A DNA stretch of 64,000 nt from Halosolutus halophilus (GCF_022869805.1 NZ_CP094974.1:1488001-1552000), one strand, 5' to 3'. Positions 16,194 to 25,186 are shown, counted from the stretch's first letter. Numbers and translations are program-made. The notes: generated by a model not told the origin, from the sequence alone.

Positions 16194-18461
16194 ATGGAGA
16201 TTATCGAACCGCTCGGCCATCACGAACTGTTTCTCGTCATCGCACAGCTCACGGTGTTGCTGCTCGTCGCACGGACGTTGGGGGAGCTGTTTCGCTCGCA
16301 CGGCCAGCCGGCGGTCGTCGGCGAACTCCTCGCGGGTGTCCTCCTCGGCCCCTCGGTGCTCGGCCTCTTCGCACCGGGGGTCTACGAGGCCCTGTTCGTG
16401 GTATCCGAGGACCAGTTTCACCTGCTCGAGGTGATCTCCTGGCTCGGACTCGTCATGCTGTTGATCGTCACCGGGATCGAGACTGACATCGATCTCATCA
16501 TCAGCAAGGGCCGGACGGCGATCGTCCTCTCGGTCGGCGGGATCGTCGTTCCGTTCGCGTCCGGCTTCGCGCTCGGCTGGTTCCTCCCGGCGGCGTTCAT
16601 CGCCGCCCCCGAACAGCGAATCGTCTTCAGCCTGTTCATCGCGACGGCGATGAGCATCTCCGCGATCCCCGTCATCGCGAAGGTGCTCATCGAACTCGAC
16701 GTCATCCGTCGCGACATCGGCCAGTTGATCCTCGCGGCGGGCATGGTCGACGACACGATCGGCTGGATCCTGTTGGCCACGGTCGCGGGACTCGCTCGAA
16801 CCGGCGTCCTCGATATCGGCTCGGCCGCGGCAACGATCGTCTCGGTGGTCGTCTTTCTCGGACTCGCGTTCACGATCGGGCGGCGGCTCACGGCGGACCT
16901 CCTCCGGTGGGTCGACAACGCCGTCGGGAGCGACACCGCGGTGCTCTCGACGGTCATGTTGCTCGCACTCGCCGCGGGGGCGATCACCCAGTACGTGGGG
17001 CTCGAGGCAATCCTCGGCGCGTTCGTCGTCGGCGTGCTGGTCGGCCAGGTCAAGCGATTCGACTACGACCTCAGACACGCGTTCGAGGTGGTCACGCTCT
17101 CGATCTTCGCGCCGATCTTCTTCGCGATCGCGGGCCTCCGGATGGACGTCGCCGGGCTGGTCGATCCGACGGTCTTCGCCGTCTTCCTCGTCGTCCTCGG
17201 GGTGGCGTGTTTCGGGAAGTTCGCCGGCATCATGGGGGTGGCACCCCTGGCCGGACTCTCGCGTTGGGAGGGGATCACGATCGGCGGCGGGATGAACGCG
17301 CGGGGGGCGATGGAGATCATCGTCGCGACGATCGGCCTCGGGGCCGGTATCCTGACGACCGAGATGTACAGTATCATCGTCGCGATCGCCATCGTGACGT
17401 CGCTGATGGCGCCCGCGATCATGCGCTGGTCGATCCCGAAGATCGAGATGAGCGACGAAGAGCGCGACCGGATGGAGCGGGAGACGTACCTCCAGCAGAG
17501 CTTCGTGGAGAATCTCACGCGGATCCTGTTACCGACCCGCGGCGGGACCGACACCCAGTACGCGGCCCGATTGCTCGGGCCGCTGGTTCGGGATCGAGAC
17601 ATCGAACTGGACCTGCTGTGCGTGCGTGAGCCGGTCGACGGGCCCCACGGCACGTCCACCGGAATCCTCGGCCGGATGCGGAACGGACGGTTCGTACGAC
17701 GATGGCGCGGAAGACGCGAGTCGAACGCGACCGTCGTGACCGGCGAGACCGATCGGGTCTTTTCCTCGGTCGAACGCCACCTGGGCGACCCGGAGCGTAC
17801 GCCGAGACGGATCACCCGCAGACGAGACGGGAGCGTCGCCGAGACCATTCTCGAGGAGGTCGACGTCGGGTACGATCTGGTCGTTCTCGGGGAGACCGGA
17901 GCCGGACGGTCTCCCGAGGAGTCGCTGTTCAGCGATACGGTCGATCGGGTCGTCCAGGAGGCGCCGGCGCCGGCGATGATCGTCAGCACCCCGCCGGCGA
18001 TGCGCCTGAACCCGCCGGCCGACTGGGCCGAGGAGTCACTGGACCGAATCCTGCTCCCGACGGTCGGGACGGAGTCCAGTCGCTTCGCCGCCGAACTCGC
18101 GTTCTCCATCGCGGCCCGGGAGAACGCGCTCGTCGAGGTCGTCCACGTGGTCGACGCGCCGCCGTTCGACGATCGGTTCGCCGGCGATCCCGACCTCTCC
18201 CAGCAGCGCCGGATCGGCGAACAGATCGTCGAGCGGGAGGCGGAACTCGGCAGACGGCTCGGGGCGACGGTACTGACGACCGTGACGACCTCCGAGCGTC
18301 CCGAAGCGGAACTCGTCGAGCGTGCCGATCGGACCGGCGCCGACGTGATCGTCATGGGATCGTACGTGCGCCCGATATCGCGGCGCGCGTACCTCGGCAG
18401 TCGCGTCGAGTACGTCATTCGGAACGCGTCGTGTCCGGTGGCGGTGCTCACCTCGATCTAG
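16194..18461 (+). CDS. Cation/proton antiporter (CPA2 type) with two C-terminal universal stress protein domains
   Basis: The N-terminal half (about residues 5-400) is a multi-pass Na+/H+ exchanger domain with many hydrophobic segments, including QPAVVGELLAGVLLGPSVLG and GGGMNARGAMEIIVATIGLG. It would exchange Na+ or K+ for protons across the cytoplasmic membrane. The C-terminal half has two universal-stress-protein modules, beginning TRILLPTRGGTD and DRILLPTVGTE. The second retains the ATP-loop pattern VIVMGSYVRPISRRAYLGS. A cytosolic nucleotide-binding regulator fused to a transporter is the likely design. The ATG at 16194 has GTGAGG 7 nt upstream; a GTG at 16182 is possible. Total length 755 residues. 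Confidence 0.9.
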   Translation: MEIIEPLGHHELFLVIAQLTVLLLVARTLGELFRSHGQPAVVGELLAGVLLGPSVLGLFAPGVYEALFVVSEDQFHLLEVISWLGLVMLLIVTGIETDIDLIISKGRTAIVLSVGGIVVPFASGFALGWFLPAAFIAAPEQRIVFSLFIATAMSISAIPVIAKVLIELDVIRRDIGQLILAAGMVDDTIGWILLATVAGLARTGVLDIGSAAATIVSVVVFLGLAFTIGRRLTADLLRWVDNAVGSDTAVLSTVMLLALAAGAITQYVGLEAILGAFVVGVLVGQVKRFDYDLRHAFEVVTLSIFAPIFFAIAGLRMDVAGLVDPTVFAVFLVVLGVACFGKFAGIMGVAPLAGLSRWEGITIGGGMNARGAMEIIVATIGLGAGILTTEMYSIIVAIAIVTSLMAPAIMRWSIPKIEMSDEERDRMERETYLQQSFVENLTRILLPTRGGTDTQYAARLLGPLVRDRDIELDLLCVREPVDGPHGTSTGILGRMRNGRFVRRWRGRRESNATVVTGETDRVFSSVERHLGDPERTPRRITRRRDGSVAETILEEVDVGYDLVVLGETGAGRSPEESLFSDTVDRVVQEAPAPAMIVSTPPAMRLNPPADWAEESLDRILLPTVGTESSRFAAELAFSIAARENALVEVVHVVDAPPFDDRFAGDPDLSQQRRIGEQIVEREAELGRRLGATVLTTVTTSERPEAELVERADRTGADVIVMGSYVRPISRRAYLGSRVEYVIRNASCPVAVLTSI

Positions 18462-18510
18462 GCGCACGCGGGTGGACCACGGGGAGCGGACCGGCACCGG
18501 GAGCCGATCG

Positions 18511-19854
18511 TCACGCGTCGGCGGCCGCGACGTCCGCGATCGCCTCGAAGAGCAAACGCGCTCCCAGTTCGATCTCTCGCTCGGTGACGTCCAGCGGCGG
18601 CAACAGGCGCAGCGTGCTGTGGCCACAGCCGAGCGTGAGCAGGCCGCGCCTGAACGCGGCTTCGACGACGGCTTCCCGGCGCTCTTTCGTGTCGAACTCG
18701 ACGGCGAGCATCAGGCCGCGGCCCCGCACGTCGACCACCCCCTCGAGATCGGCCTCCTCGACGATGGCTCGGAGCTGTTCGCCCCGCTCGCGGACGTTCG
18801 CGAGCAGGTTTTGCTCGTGGATCGCGTCGATCGTCAGCACCCCCTGCATCGCGGCGATGAAATCGCCGGCCCCCCACGTCGAGGAGAGACGCCCCGTCTC
18901 CTCGGGGAAGACGTCCGATCGGGAGATGGTCGCGCCGACCCGCAATCCTTTCGCGCTGGTGATGACGTCCGGCGTGAGATCGAGGTGGTCGACGGCCCAG
19001 AGTTCGCCCGTCCGCCCGAGTCCCGACTGGATCTCGTCGGCGATGACGTTGATGCCGTACCGCTCGCGGAGGGCGTCGAGGTCGCGGGCGAACTCGGGAT
19101 GGGGGACCCGATAGCCGCCCTCGCCCTGGAGCGGTTCGAGGATGATGTAGGCGATCTCCTCGGGATCGATCACGCCCTGATCCGGATCGAGTTTATCGGC
19201 GAGGACGTTACCGCCGGGGCCGTCGGTTCGCCAGCGGGTCTCGTACGCCTCCTGTGAGGCGGGGTAGGGAACACTGATCACGCCCGGCACCTCGGGGTAG
19301 CCGGTACGGTGGACCGCCTTCGATCGGTTGAGCGAGAGGGCTCCGAGCGTGCGGCCGTGAAAGGCCCCCTCGAAGGTGACCGCCCGGTGGCCGCCGTTCG
19401 CGTAACAGATCTTGATAGCGTTCTCGACGGCCTCGGCCCCAGAGTTCGAGAGGAAGACCCGATCCATGTCGTAGTGGTCGGTCATCGCGACCAGCCGGTC
19501 CATCAGCTGGGTCGGCCCGGGAAAGTCGGCGTCCGCCGGCGATCCGCCGCCGCTCACGTAGAAATCCTGGCCGGCGATCTTCAGCGGATCGACGAGGTCG
19601 AATTCCCGCAGTCGCTCGCGGACGGCCGGGTTGTTGTACCCGAGCGGGGCGGCCGCGACGTGACTCGTGAAATCCAGCAACACGTTGCCGTCGACGTCGG
19701 TACAGAACGGACCGATCGCCTCGGCCCCCGTATCCCAGACGAACTCGTAGACGTAGGTACTCGGGGCGGCGAACTGGTGGTGGTAGTCGGCCCACCGTTT
19801 CGCGCGTTCGCCCGGAATCGTCTCGACCTGCGGCTCGACCGTGTCGCGGTCCAT
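18511..19854 (-). CDS. Class III PLP-dependent aminotransferase
   Basis: The 447-residue protein shows class III aminotransferase features: GYNNPAVRERL near the N-terminus, SNSGAEAVENAIKICY (PLP phosphate loop), FEGAFHGRTLGALSL, VIADEIQSGLGRTGELWAVD, and the PLP lysine in TSAKGLRVGATI. Relatives transfer the omega-amino group of ornithine, 4-aminobutyrate or similar compounds; the specific substrate is not readable. The ATG at 19854 is preceded by a T-rich TATA-like block (GGTTATTTTTACTCACC) about 30 nt upstream, favouring this start over 19944. No operon partner is evident. Confidence 0.9.
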   Translation of the reverse strand: MDRDTVEPQVETIPGERAKRWADYHHQFAAPSTYVYEFVWDTGAEAIGPFCTDVDGNVLLDFTSHVAAAPLGYNNPAVRERLREFDLVDPLKIAGQDFYVSGGGSPADADFPGPTQLMDRLVAMTDHYDMDRVFLSNSGAEAVENAIKICYANGGHRAVTFEGAFHGRTLGALSLNRSKAVHRTGYPEVPGVISVPYPASQEAYETRWRTDGPGGNVLADKLDPDQGVIDPEEIAYIILEPLQGEGGYRVPHPEFARDLDALRERYGINVIADEIQSGLGRTGELWAVDHLDLTPDVITSAKGLRVGATISRSDVFPEETGRLSSTWGAGDFIAAMQGVLTIDAIHEQNLLANVRERGEQLRAIVEEADLEGVVDVRGRGLMLAVEFDTKERREAVVEAAFRRGLLTLGCGHSTLRLLPPLDVTEREIELGARLLFEAIADVAAADA

Positions 19855-20122
19855 ATTCCGTATTAGTGAGTTGGTGAGTAAAAATAACCGTTGTATTTCA
19901 GCGAGTGTGGGTCGTCGCAGCACGCCCGTCCGATTTTGTCGCATTCGGCTTCACAAATGGCGGTAAAGGATCACTGGTGATCGGATGTGAACGGTCACGA
20001 CGGTGCTCGCGCCGTCGTCTCGACGCGATCGGTCCGCCGGATCGCCACGCGCCACGATAGCGACGATCGACGGCCCCGTCTCGCAGCCGAGCGAATCGAT
20101 CACGGGCGCGATCGAACGACGT

Positions 20123-21415
20123 CTAGATGACGACGACGACCGATGCCAGCGCACCGCCGATCAGCAGCAGCGTGCTGTAGGCTGCAACCTGGTTGCGAAA
20201 GCCGTGGTTCGTCGAAGTCGCCGCGAGCATCGCCTTCACGACGATACTCGAGACCGTCGCCAGCAGGATCGCGAGCGTCGCCTCGGGCGGGCTGAGCTGG
20301 CCACCGCGATAGAGGACGACGGCCGACGTCGTCGCGCCGGCGCTGGAGACGAAGCCGCTCGCGACGGCGGTCGCGTAGAAGCCGAGCGTCCCGAACCACG
20401 TCTCGGCGAGCGACCCGAACACGAGGACGACGAGGAAGACGGCCCCGAAGGCCAGCGCGTTCTTCATCGAGAACGGGCTCTCGAGTTCCATCGGCCCGGA
20501 CTCGCTCCAGTCCGCGGTCGTGGCGGCGACGACGAACGCGACCAGGATGACCGTGCCGAGCGGGACGATGGCCTCGACCAGCACCTCGGTGCCGCCGCCC
20601 ATCGTGAACCCGACGGCGATCGCGAGGTTCCGCGCTGCCATCGCGGCGTTTGCGAGCAGGATCGCGGCGACGGCGTAGGACGACGCCTCGGGCCGCTGGC
20701 TGACGTGGTCGAGCATCGTCCCGACGACGGCCGTCGAGGAGGCGAGGCCGCCGAAGAAGCCGGTCACGGCGATGCCCCGGCCGCCGTAGGTCGAGACGAT
20801 CGCGTAGTTGACGATGCCGATGCCGGCGACGGCGACGACCATCAGCCAGATCACCTGCGGTTCGAGCGGGATCGTGATCGCGCCCAGATCGAGGTTATAC
20901 TTGGACGGCAGGAGCGGGTAGATCACGAACGCCAGGATGGCGAACTCGGTCGACGATCGCATCTCCTCGCGGGAGAGCCCCCACGCGAACTCGTGGAGTT
21001 CGCGCTTGAGCACGAGCAACAGCGACGAGAGGACGGCGACGGTCACGCCCTCGAGGATGAACCCGGCGGCCACGAGCGCGCCGACGCCGTAGGCGACGAG
21101 CATCGAGACCGAGGTCGTCAGCGAGAGGCCGGCGTCCTCGTCGCTCAGCAGCCCCTGAACGGCGAGCAACACTCCCTGGACGATCACGAGCAATCCGCCC
21201 AGCACCAGCAGCCCCTGACCGACGGTCGTGTCGATCGCGAGGATGGTAAAGACGGCAGCGAGCAGGCTGATCAGCGAGAAGGTCCGGATGCCCGCCGACT
21301 TCTGGGACCACTCGCGCTCGAGTCCGAGGAACATCCCCAACGCGGCGGCGAGGGCGATGCGGACGACCGCCTCGTCGAGCGGCGCATCGACGACCTGCAG
21401 CGTAACCCCGTTCAC
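20123..21415 (-). CDS. MgtC/SapB family membrane protein with DUF4010 domain
   Basis: The 430-residue integral membrane protein begins with an MgtC-like region: RIALAAALGMFLGLEREWSQ, then KSAGIRTFSLISLLAAVFTI, the conserved ERE...R.GxRT pattern. It continues with about ten more hydrophobic segments including GFFGGLASSTAVVG and SGFVSSAGATTSAVVLY, typical of the DUF4010 part. MgtC proteins affect ATP synthase or membrane physiology in bacteria; the role of the long DUF4010 form is unknown. Start GTG at 21415 is chosen because the preceding frame is unlike coding sequence and a TTTATACG box lies about 30 nt upstream. Confidence 0.85.
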   Translation of the reverse strand: MNGVTLQVVDAPLDEAVVRIALAAALGMFLGLEREWSQKSAGIRTFSLISLLAAVFTILAIDTTVGQGLLVLGGLLVIVQGVLLAVQGLLSDEDAGLSLTTSVSMLVAYGVGALVAAGFILEGVTVAVLSSLLLVLKRELHEFAWGLSREEMRSSTEFAILAFVIYPLLPSKYNLDLGAITIPLEPQVIWLMVVAVAGIGIVNYAIVSTYGGRGIAVTGFFGGLASSTAVVGTMLDHVSQRPEASSYAVAAILLANAAMAARNLAIAVGFTMGGGTEVLVEAIVPLGTVILVAFVVAATTADWSESGPMELESPFSMKNALAFGAVFLVVLVFGSLAETWFGTLGFYATAVASGFVSSAGATTSAVVLYRGGQLSPPEATLAILLATVSSIVVKAMLAATSTNHGFRNQVAAYSTLLLIGGALASVVVVI

Positions 21416-21646
21416 TTCCGACAATTCTCCCCGAGCACGTATAAACGACGTGCCGGCTCTCGGTACCGAACGGCGGTGCTGCCGGCGGGAGTCGGCGACA
21501 CCGCTACCCCGGGGGCGCCCATCGATCGGGTCAGGCGGGACCGGCCCGTACGGGGCGTGCAGGGTACGTGGAAAACGGAGAACGGTCAGCAGGCCAGAAA
21601 ACGGAGCGCGGTCGACAGTCAAACGGAGAGAGGGTCGGACTGACGA

Positions 21647-23116
21647 TCAGAGGATGATGCTCTTCTTGCGCATCATCTCGTGGATCGAGGCGTCGAGGCC
21701 CTCGCGGCCGATGCCCGAATCCTTGTTCCCGCCGAAGGGAACGTCGCCGAGTCCGTGGCTCGGTGCGCCGTTGATGCGGACGGCACCGGCGTCGATCCGG
21801 TTGGCCATCTCCATGGCCCGATCGTAGTCCGACGTGAAGACGGCGGCGTCGAGCGCGAGGTCGGAGCCGTTGGCGATCTCGACGGCTTCCTCGTCGTCTT
21901 CGAAGGTCGTGACGGCCGCGACGGGACCGAACTGCTCTTCGTCGACGAGGCGAGCGTCCTGCGGGACGTTCGCCAGCAGCGTCGGTTCGAAGAACTGGTC
22001 GCCGAGTTCGTCCGGGACGCCCTCGGGCGCGCGTCGCTCGCCACCGCGGACGAGGTCGGCACCCTTCTCGACGGCGTCGTCGACGAGTTCCTGGACCCAC
22101 TCGGCCTGATCTTTGCTGATGAGCGGGCCGAAGGCGGTGTTCTCGTCGAAGAGGTCGCCAGCCTGCCAGGCGTCCATCTGCCCGTCGATCTGGTCGACGA
22201 GGTCGTCGTGGACGGACTCGTGGGCGATCACGCGCGAGATGGCCGAACAGCGCTGGCCGGCGTACTTCAGCGAACCCTTGACGCAGTTACCCGCGACGTC
22301 GGTCAGGTCGGCGTCGTCGAAGACGACGGCGGGAGCGTTCCCGCCGAGTTCCATGTGGAGGTTGACCATGCCGCTCTCGCGCGCGACGTGTTTGCCCGCG
22401 CCCGAGGACCCGGTCATCGCAATCGCGTTGATGCGATCGTCCCCCGAAAGGACGTCGCCGATATCGCTGGCTTCGCCGGGGACGTAGTTGAACGCGCCGT
22501 CCGGAATGCCGTCGACGTCGGCGATGACGTCGGCGAGGATGGCCGAGGATACGGGCGTCTTGCTCGCAGGTTTGAGCAGGACGCTGTTGCCGGCGGCGAG
22601 TGCAGGGGCAACCTGTAATGCCGTCGTCGCTAGCGGATAGTTGTACGGCGTGATACACAGCACCGACCCGATCGGTTCGTGTTTCACGATGGCGTTCCAG
22701 CCCTCGTGTCCGCTCGTCGAGCCCTCGCGGAACTCGCCTTTGCTGACGATGTTCCGGGCTTCCTCGGCGGCGCGATCGAACCGTTCGGCCGCACTGGCGA
22801 CCTCGCCGCGGGCCGAGGAGATCGGCTTGCCGGCCTCCCGGACGATGACCTCGGCGAGTTCCTCCTCGCGTTCGCGCAGGCCCTCGGCGATCGCCTCGGA
22901 CCACCGCGCGCGTTCGACGACGGTCGTCTCCCGCAGTTCGGGTTTGATCTCGTGGGCGGCCGCGAGGGCAGCCCGTGCCTCGGTCGGCCCCGCAGCCGCG
23001 ATCTGTGCGAAGGTGCCGCCGTCGGCGAGGTCCGTGACCGACAGCGTTTCGTCGGTCTCGATCCACTCCCCGTCGACGTAGATCCGCTCTCTCCGCTGTG
23101 CCACTCTCGTTGCCAT
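21647..23116 (-). CDS. NAD(P)-dependent aldehyde dehydrogenase
   Basis: The 489-residue protein is a full-length aldehyde dehydrogenase that oxidises an aldehyde to its acid. Visible motifs: ITPYNYPLATTALQVAPALA (cofactor site), MTGSSGAGKHVA, general base Glu in HMELGGNAPAVVFDDADL, catalytic Cys in GQRCSAISR, and EEQFGPVAAV near the C-terminus. The relationship appears closest to lactaldehyde/glyceraldehyde-type enzymes, which is uncertain. The ATG at 23116 is favoured over a GTG at 23137, because the AAATATTTTTAG box lies about 27 nt before the ATG as expected for a leaderless haloarchaeal gene. Confidence 0.9.
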   Translation of the reverse strand: MATRVAQRRERIYVDGEWIETDETLSVTDLADGGTFAQIAAAGPTEARAALAAAHEIKPELRETTVVERARWSEAIAEGLREREEELAEVIVREAGKPISSARGEVASAAERFDRAAEEARNIVSKGEFREGSTSGHEGWNAIVKHEPIGSVLCITPYNYPLATTALQVAPALAAGNSVLLKPASKTPVSSAILADVIADVDGIPDGAFNYVPGEASDIGDVLSGDDRINAIAMTGSSGAGKHVARESGMVNLHMELGGNAPAVVFDDADLTDVAGNCVKGSLKYAGQRCSAISRVIAHESVHDDLVDQIDGQMDAWQAGDLFDENTAFGPLISKDQAEWVQELVDDAVEKGADLVRGGERRAPEGVPDELGDQFFEPTLLANVPQDARLVDEEQFGPVAAVTTFEDDEEAVEIANGSDLALDAAVFTSDYDRAMEMANRIDAGAVRINGAPSHGLGDVPFGGNKDSGIGREGLDASIHEMMRKKSIIL

Positions 23117-23244
23117 ATCTCTCTCTTGGACGTCCACACTAAAAATATTTACTCACGCTCGAAAAAACCCGGGCCAGAATGATGTTCGGGGAAACGTTGG
23201 TGTGTTTCGAGATTACGAACGTGGGAACGAGATAGTAGAATATA

Positions 23245-23290
23245 TTTTTTAGCCACACCAAAAATTGTTTTTCCATGGATAACGTTTAAG
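23245..23290 (+). promoter_or_regulatory. dpsA control region: imperfect palindrome and TATA box
   Basis: An AT-rich imperfect inverted repeat, TTTTTAGCCACACCAAAAA (about 23247-23265), precedes a TATA-like GTTTAAG at 23284-23290, which lies about 30 nt before the dpsA ATG. The repeat resembles a degenerate DtxR/Idr-type metal box (TTAGGC..GCCTAA is the perfect form, present at 24274). Regulation by iron is inferred from the family, not shown. Confidence 0.45.
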
Positions 23291-23317
23291 GGTCTCGCGC
23301 GAGTACTACGGAATACG

Positions 23318-23863
23318 ATGAGCACCCAGAAGACCGTCCGTCAATCGGCCGAGACCGTCGAGGAGAACAGCCTCCGGCTCGACGAGGACAAAGCCGAGCA
23401 GATCGTCGACGCACTGAACACCGAACTGGCGAACGCGTACGTCCTGTACCACCAGCTCAAGAAACACCACTGGGTCGTCGAAGGTGCGGAGTTCCTGCCG
23501 CTCCACGAGTTCTTCGAAGAGGCCTACGAGAACGTCGAGGAGGCGGCCGACATGATCGCCGAACGCGCCCAGGCGCTCGGCGGCGTACCCGTTTCCGGCC
23601 CCGCGAACCTCGAGGAGCGTGCGACCGTCGAGTTCGAGGGCGAGGACGTCTACGACATCCGGACGATGATGGAACACGACCTCGAGATGTACGGCGACAT
23701 CATCGAGTCCCAGCGCGACAGCATCGAACTCGCCGAGAACCTCGGTGACTACGCGACGGCCGAACTCCTGCGCGAAATCCTCGTGACGACCGAGGAGGAC
23801 GGCCATCACTTCGAACACTACCTCGAAGACGACACGCTGGTGCTCGAAGAGGCCACGAAGTAA
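23318..23863 (+). CDS. dpsA: DNA-protecting ferritin-like protein DpsA
   Basis: DpsA is a dodecameric ferritin-like iron store that oxidises Fe(II) with peroxide and protects DNA. The 181-residue product has the Dps ferroxidase ligands arranged as YHQLKKHHWVVEGAEFLPLH and FFEEAYENVEEAADMIAERA, and helical Dps organisation throughout. The ending, ILVTTEEDGHHFEHYLED, matches haloarchaeal DpsA. The ATG is separated from a TTTAAG TATA box by about 30 nt. Divergent from the aldehyde dehydrogenase. The gene downstream on the opposite strand (24097-24264) carries a perfect iron box, so this is a small iron-related neighbourhood. Confidence 0.95.
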   Translation: MSTQKTVRQSAETVEENSLRLDEDKAEQIVDALNTELANAYVLYHQLKKHHWVVEGAEFLPLHEFFEEAYENVEEAADMIAERAQALGGVPVSGPANLEERATVEFEGEDVYDIRTMMEHDLEMYGDIIESQRDSIELAENLGDYATAELLREILVTTEEDGHHFEHYLEDDTLVLEEATK

Positions 23864-24096
23864 CCGAACTCGGACGGGACCGAACTGCGTCGACGATCGC
23901 CGACACTGTTATTTTACGGACGACGTCACACCAGGTAGCGGCGCCGAGCAGTCTATCGAATAGCGAGTCGTTCGATCGAAGGGTTGCTCCATCGGGGTCC
24001 CGGATCGAACGAAATCCGAACCGGACGAGCGACTGCACGCGAGACAGCGATCGCTCGTCGCTGACGGGTTCGCAGAAGCCGTATCGAGAGCGAGAG

Positions 24097-24264
24097 CTAC
24101 GGCTCGAGGTCGACGGCTAGATCGGTCGCGATCCAGCCGTCGGTGTTGTTTCGTTCGGTAAAGACGACCTTGCCGGGGCGGGTCTCGTGACTGGTCACGA
24201 CCGCCGCCGGCACCTCGGGGTCCTCGTCGAGGTCGGCATCCTGCCTGCGGGCGGGTACGTCCAT
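24097..24264 (-). CDS. 55-residue conserved haloarchaeal protein under iron-box control
   Basis: This short frame begins MDVPARRQDADLDEDPEVPA and continues with AVVTSHETRPGKVVFTERNN and TDGWIATDLAVDLEP. It resembles a family of tiny haloarchaeal proteins ending VVFTERxNxDGWIATD (recognised by memory of the pattern, function unknown). It reads like a two-strand beta unit with an acidic head. The ATG lies about 28 nt after a TATA box, and an iron box sits between them. It converges with dpsA (233 bp between stops). Codon use is typical of the genome, supporting a real gene despite the length. Confidence 0.68.
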   Translation of the reverse strand: MDVPARRQDADLDEDPEVPAAVVTSHETRPGKVVFTERNNTDGWIATDLAVDLEP

Positions 24265-24273
24265 CACGTGGTG

Positions 24274-24296
24274 TTAGGCGAGCCTAAAACTATAAG
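24274..24296 (-). promoter_or_regulatory. Iron box (DtxR/Idr-type palindrome) next to a TATA box
   Basis: TTAGGCGAGCCTAA (24274-24287) is a perfect 6-bp inverted repeat around GA, the form bound by archaeal DtxR-family metal regulators (SirR/Idr). Read toward the small gene, CCCTTATAG (TATA) comes first, then the palindrome at about -10 to -23 from the ATG. A bound repressor would therefore block transcription start. A weaker half-matching copy, TTGGTCGGCCTAA, lies just upstream at about 24301-24313. Confidence 0.7.
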
Positions 24297-24427
24297 GGTT
24301 TTGGTCGGCCTAAGAGTTCGGGACACCGGTTCCGGACGGTCGACTCGGCGCGTCGATCGCGAATCGATCGGATACCGGTGCTGTCGCGAGCCCTGGGATA
24401 CCGGCGATCCGCGAGTCTGCGCGGCTC

Positions 24428-24515
24428 ACTTCCGAACCCGTCGGGGCTGGGTGACTCGATTTCGAACTGCTCGGGCTCGAGTGACCCACTTTCAAACTGT
24501 TCGGGGTCGTACCCG
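24428..24515 (+). repeat. Three imperfect direct repeats upstream of the macrodomain gene
   Basis: Units of about 28-31 nt start at 24428, 24459 and 24488, each with ACTT/ATTT, CGAAC or CAAAC, then GTCGGGG or CTCGGGC or TTCGGGG and a GTGAC-like end. The third ends 5 nt before the ATG of the macrodomain gene. They may be operator half-sites, or slipped duplications of the promoter. Confidence 0.5.
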
Positions 24516-24520
24516 CGCGT

Positions 24521-25060
24521 ATGAACTTCGACGTCGTTCAGGGCGACATCGCCGAACAGTCCGCCGACGCGCTCGTCAACGCCGCCGGGACGAGCCTCCG
24601 GATGGGATCCGGCGTCGCCGGCGCACTCCGCCGCGGCGCGGGCGAGGGGATCAACGAGGAAGCCATGGCGAAGGGACCGATCGATCTCGGCGACGTCGCG
24701 GTCACCGACGCCTACGACCTCGACGCCGAGTACGTCGTCCACGCCGCTGCGATGCCCCACTACGGCGACGGGCAGGCGACCGCCGAGAGCATCCGGGACG
24801 CGACCCGGAATACCCTGGAGAAGGCCGACGAACTCGGCTGCCGGTCGATCGTCATCCCGGCGCTTGGTTGTGGCGTCGCCGGCTTCGATCTCACGGAGGG
24901 GGCAGAGATAATCGCCGAAGAGATCCGCGACTACGACCCGGACACGCTCGAGGAGGTGCGGTTCATCGCGTACAGCGACGAGGAGTACGACGCGATCAGG
25001 GTCGCGAGCGGGAAGTCCGAAGAGTCGGGGACGATCGACGAGACCGAAGCGGACCGTTGA
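24521..25060 (+). CDS. Macrodomain protein (ADP-ribose-binding, possible deacetylase)
   Basis: Macrodomains bind ADP-ribose and often hydrolyse O-acetyl-ADP-ribose or ADP-ribosyl-protein bonds. The 179-residue protein is a single macrodomain: MNFDVVQGDIAEQSADALVN, then NAAGTSLRMGSGVAGALRRG (the Asn and Gly-rich substrate loop), YVVHAAAMPHYGDG, and VIPALGCGVAGFD (second Gly loop). A short acidic tail follows. It stands alone, preceded by three imperfect 30-nt repeats. There is no ADP-ribosyltransferase toxin gene beside it in the window, so a toxin-antitoxin role is not supported here. Confidence 0.9.
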   Translation: MNFDVVQGDIAEQSADALVNAAGTSLRMGSGVAGALRRGAGEGINEEAMAKGPIDLGDVAVTDAYDLDAEYVVHAAAMPHYGDGQATAESIRDATRNTLEKADELGCRSIVIPALGCGVAGFDLTEGAEIIAEEIRDYDPDTLEEVRFIAYSDEEYDAIRVASGKSEESGTIDETEADR

Positions 25061-25186
25061 CGGATCCGCCGACGCACCGCGAGTTCCTCGACGAGCGTCG
25101 CTGCCCCGCGAGCGACCGCGCGACGTGCGATCGCTCCGCCGGGGCGCGACTCCGATTTTACGGTGTCCTCGCGATCACGAACCGGT

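Noticed and set aside
24521-25060. Macrodomain gene as part of an ADP-ribosylation toxin-antitoxin pair
   Set aside because: No ADP-ribosyltransferase-like toxin is adjacent; the neighbours are a small iron-box gene and TatC.
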